Under the pieces are notes generated by a model. It saw only the letters and a program-made list of their open reading frames with translations, did not search any database and was not told the DNA's origin. Below, piece by piece: positions 33,566 through 34,521 of a stretch of 34,521 nt of DNA (its first letter is position 1; each line of letters begins with the position of its first letter). The stretch is from Erysipelotrichaceae bacterium (GTDB lineage Bacteria; Bacillota_I; Bacilli_A; Erysipelotrichales; Erysipelotrichaceae), in the NCBI GenBank assembly GCA_030528085.1, contig JAUMZN010000008.1, positions 1 to 34,521 of the forward strand, read 5' to 3'. Both the position numbers and the translations under genes were made by a program.

Positions 33566-34348
33566 CTAACCTAAAGCGACATCGAGAATCATCATCAACA
33601 CAAAACCAATCGCAAAAGCAATTGTTCCAATATTGGAATGATGTCCTTGGGAAGCTTCCGGAATTAATTCTTCAACGACAACGTAAACCATTGCCCCTGC
33701 CGCAAAGCTGAGTAAATACGGCAGAATCGACATAATATGCGTTGCGAGTAAAATCGTAATGCCAGCGGCAATTGGTTCTACAATGCCCGATAATGCGCCA
33801 TAGACAAACGCTTTCGATCTTGTCTTACCAGCAGATCTTAATGGCATCGAAACGATCGCTCCTTCGGGAATGTTTTGGATCATGATTCCTAAAGCAAGCG
33901 CCATTGCTCCCGCTAAAGTGATGCTTGTCTGACCACTCATCCAGCCGGCTAATGTAATTCCCACAGCCATCCCTTCAGGAATGTTATGCAGCGTGATCGC
34001 AAAAACAAGCAGTGTTATCTTTTTAAAGTGGGATTGTGGGCCTTCTGGTTCTGTACTATCGGCATGTAAGTGCGGAACAAATTCGTCGAGCGCCAATAAA
34101 AACAAAATCCCAAGCAAAAATCCGACTGCTGCTGGAATGAATGCCCATTTGCCCATCGATTCACTTTGTTCCATCGCTGGAATTAATAAACTCCAAACAG
34201 ATGCGGCAATCATCACTCCCGCCGCAAATCCACTGAGCATTTTTTGTACGCGCAGTGGCATTTCATTGCGAATAAAATAAACGCAAGCAGAACCTAAACA
34301 AGTCCCGATAAAGGGGAGGAATAAGCCCTGTAATATTTCAAATGACAT
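33566..34348 (-). CDS. ZIP family divalent metal transporter (ZupT/GufA-like)
   Basis: A 260-residue eight-helix membrane protein importing zinc or other divalent metals. The metal site is the paired HNIPEG (121-126) and QNIPEG (158-163) in helices 4 and 5, with VVEELIPEA near the end. A histidine-containing loop (FVPHLHADSTEPEGPQSH, about 90-107) lies between helices 3 and 4, as is usual in ZIP proteins. The ATG at 34348 is chosen because GAGGAG precedes it; the frame can be extended five codons to a TTG but that would swallow the ribosome site. Confidence 0.93.
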   Translation of the reverse strand: MSFEILQGLFLPFIGTCLGSACVYFIRNEMPLRVQKMLSGFAAGVMIAASVWSLLIPAMEQSESMGKWAFIPAAVGFLLGILFLLALDEFVPHLHADSTEPEGPQSHFKKITLLVFAITLHNIPEGMAVGITLAGWMSGQTSITLAGAMALALGIMIQNIPEGAIVSMPLRSAGKTRSKAFVYGALSGIVEPIAAGITILLATHIMSILPYLLSFAAGAMVYVVVEELIPEASQGHHSNIGTIAFAIGFVLMMILDVALG

Positions 34349-34368
34349 GTTGTTTCTCCTCAATCATC

Positions 34369-34397
34369 GGTATCCGTTTGCGTATGCAAGGAATACC
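34369..34397 (-). promoter_or_regulatory. Nested inverted repeat upstream of the ZIP gene
   Basis: GGTAT...TTGC-GTAT-GCAA...ATACC forms an outer 5-base and an inner 4-base symmetric pair centred about 35 bases before the ATG. This could be a metalloregulator operator or a small leader hairpin. It does not match a known Zur or MntR box closely. Confidence 0.3.
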
Positions 34398-34411
34398 TTT
34401 TTGTATTCTAT

Positions 34412-34455
34412 ATAAAAAATGAATAGAGATCCGTTATTTTTGACCTCTATTCATT
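34412..34455 (-). terminator. Terminator of a gene lying beyond the right edge (minus strand)
   Basis: Perfect 11-pair stem AATGAATAGAG (34418-34428) / CTCTATTCATT (34445-34455). On the minus strand it is followed by TTTTTATATAG, so it most likely ends a leftward gene outside the window. Nothing else is seen in 34456-34521. Confidence 0.7.
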
Positions 34456-34521
34456 CTAACGTATTTATGATGCGACAGACAAAAAACCTGTTTTTTGAGA
34501 TTGATTTATTGACTGTTTACC

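Overview
The window reads as ordinary chromosome from a low-GC Gram-positive (Firmicutes/Bacillota-type) bacterium. The evidence is AddAB rather than RecBCD, strong AGGAGG-type ribosome binding sites, Bce-type transport modules, YitT, ribonuclease M5, and the gene orders rnmV-rsmA-ispE and tilS-hpt-ftsH-hslO-dusB, which in Firmicutes lie near the replication origin. An Erysipelotrichia-like source is my best guess (moderate AT bias, DUF1146 beside an MreB-like gene, reduced AddB), but nothing in the sequence proves it. I see no rRNA, tRNA, CRISPR array, insertion sequence or prophage.

Layout. 1-1383 (minus): MATE exporter, running off the left edge. 1640-2428: a DsrE/YedF-like small protein without its cysteines, then an unrecognised 98-residue protein with its own promoter and terminator. 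2549-4388: a three-gene GntR regulator/ABC ATPase/ABC-2 permease operon. 4389-5106: AT-rich DNA with no convincing gene. 5107-6255: a lipoprotein. 6451-7788 (minus): an AzgA-type purine permease. 7985-13700 (minus): addB-addA. 14010-18306: yitT-rnmV-rsmA-ispE-DUF1146-MreB-like, tightly packed or overlapping. 18586-22511: tilS-hpt-ftsH. 22695-24591: hslO-dusB. 24914-26782: an isolated glycogen branching enzyme gene. 26850-31338: an RsmC-like methyltransferase, then a BceS-type kinase, BceA-type ATPase and BceB-type permease. 31451-33367 (minus): a second BceB-type permease, convergent to the first. 33566-34348 (minus): a ZIP metal transporter. Strong hairpin terminators mark most unit boundaries, and several are bidirectional between convergent genes.

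How the genes work together. The central block is RNA maturation and proteostasis: 5S rRNA processing (RnmV), 16S rRNA dimethylation (RsmA), tRNA lysidine (TilS) and dihydrouridine (DusB), a membrane protease (FtsH) and a redox chaperone (Hsp33), with isoprenoid synthesis (IspE) and purine salvage (Hpt; the AzgA-type permease lies apart). The flanks carry envelope transport and stress modules.

The points most worth a second look are: (1) an AddB that appears to have lost both its P-loop and its nuclease residues while keeping all four Fe-S cysteines; (2) a divergent actin-fold (MreB-like) protein with degraded nucleotide-contact motifs, paired with a DUF1146 membrane protein in the ispE-tilS gap; (3) a Bce module with a kinase but no response regulator, plus an extra inverted permease; (4) a cysteine-free YedF-like protein. 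I did not find a clearly new multi-gene system; these are reduced or rewired versions of known ones.
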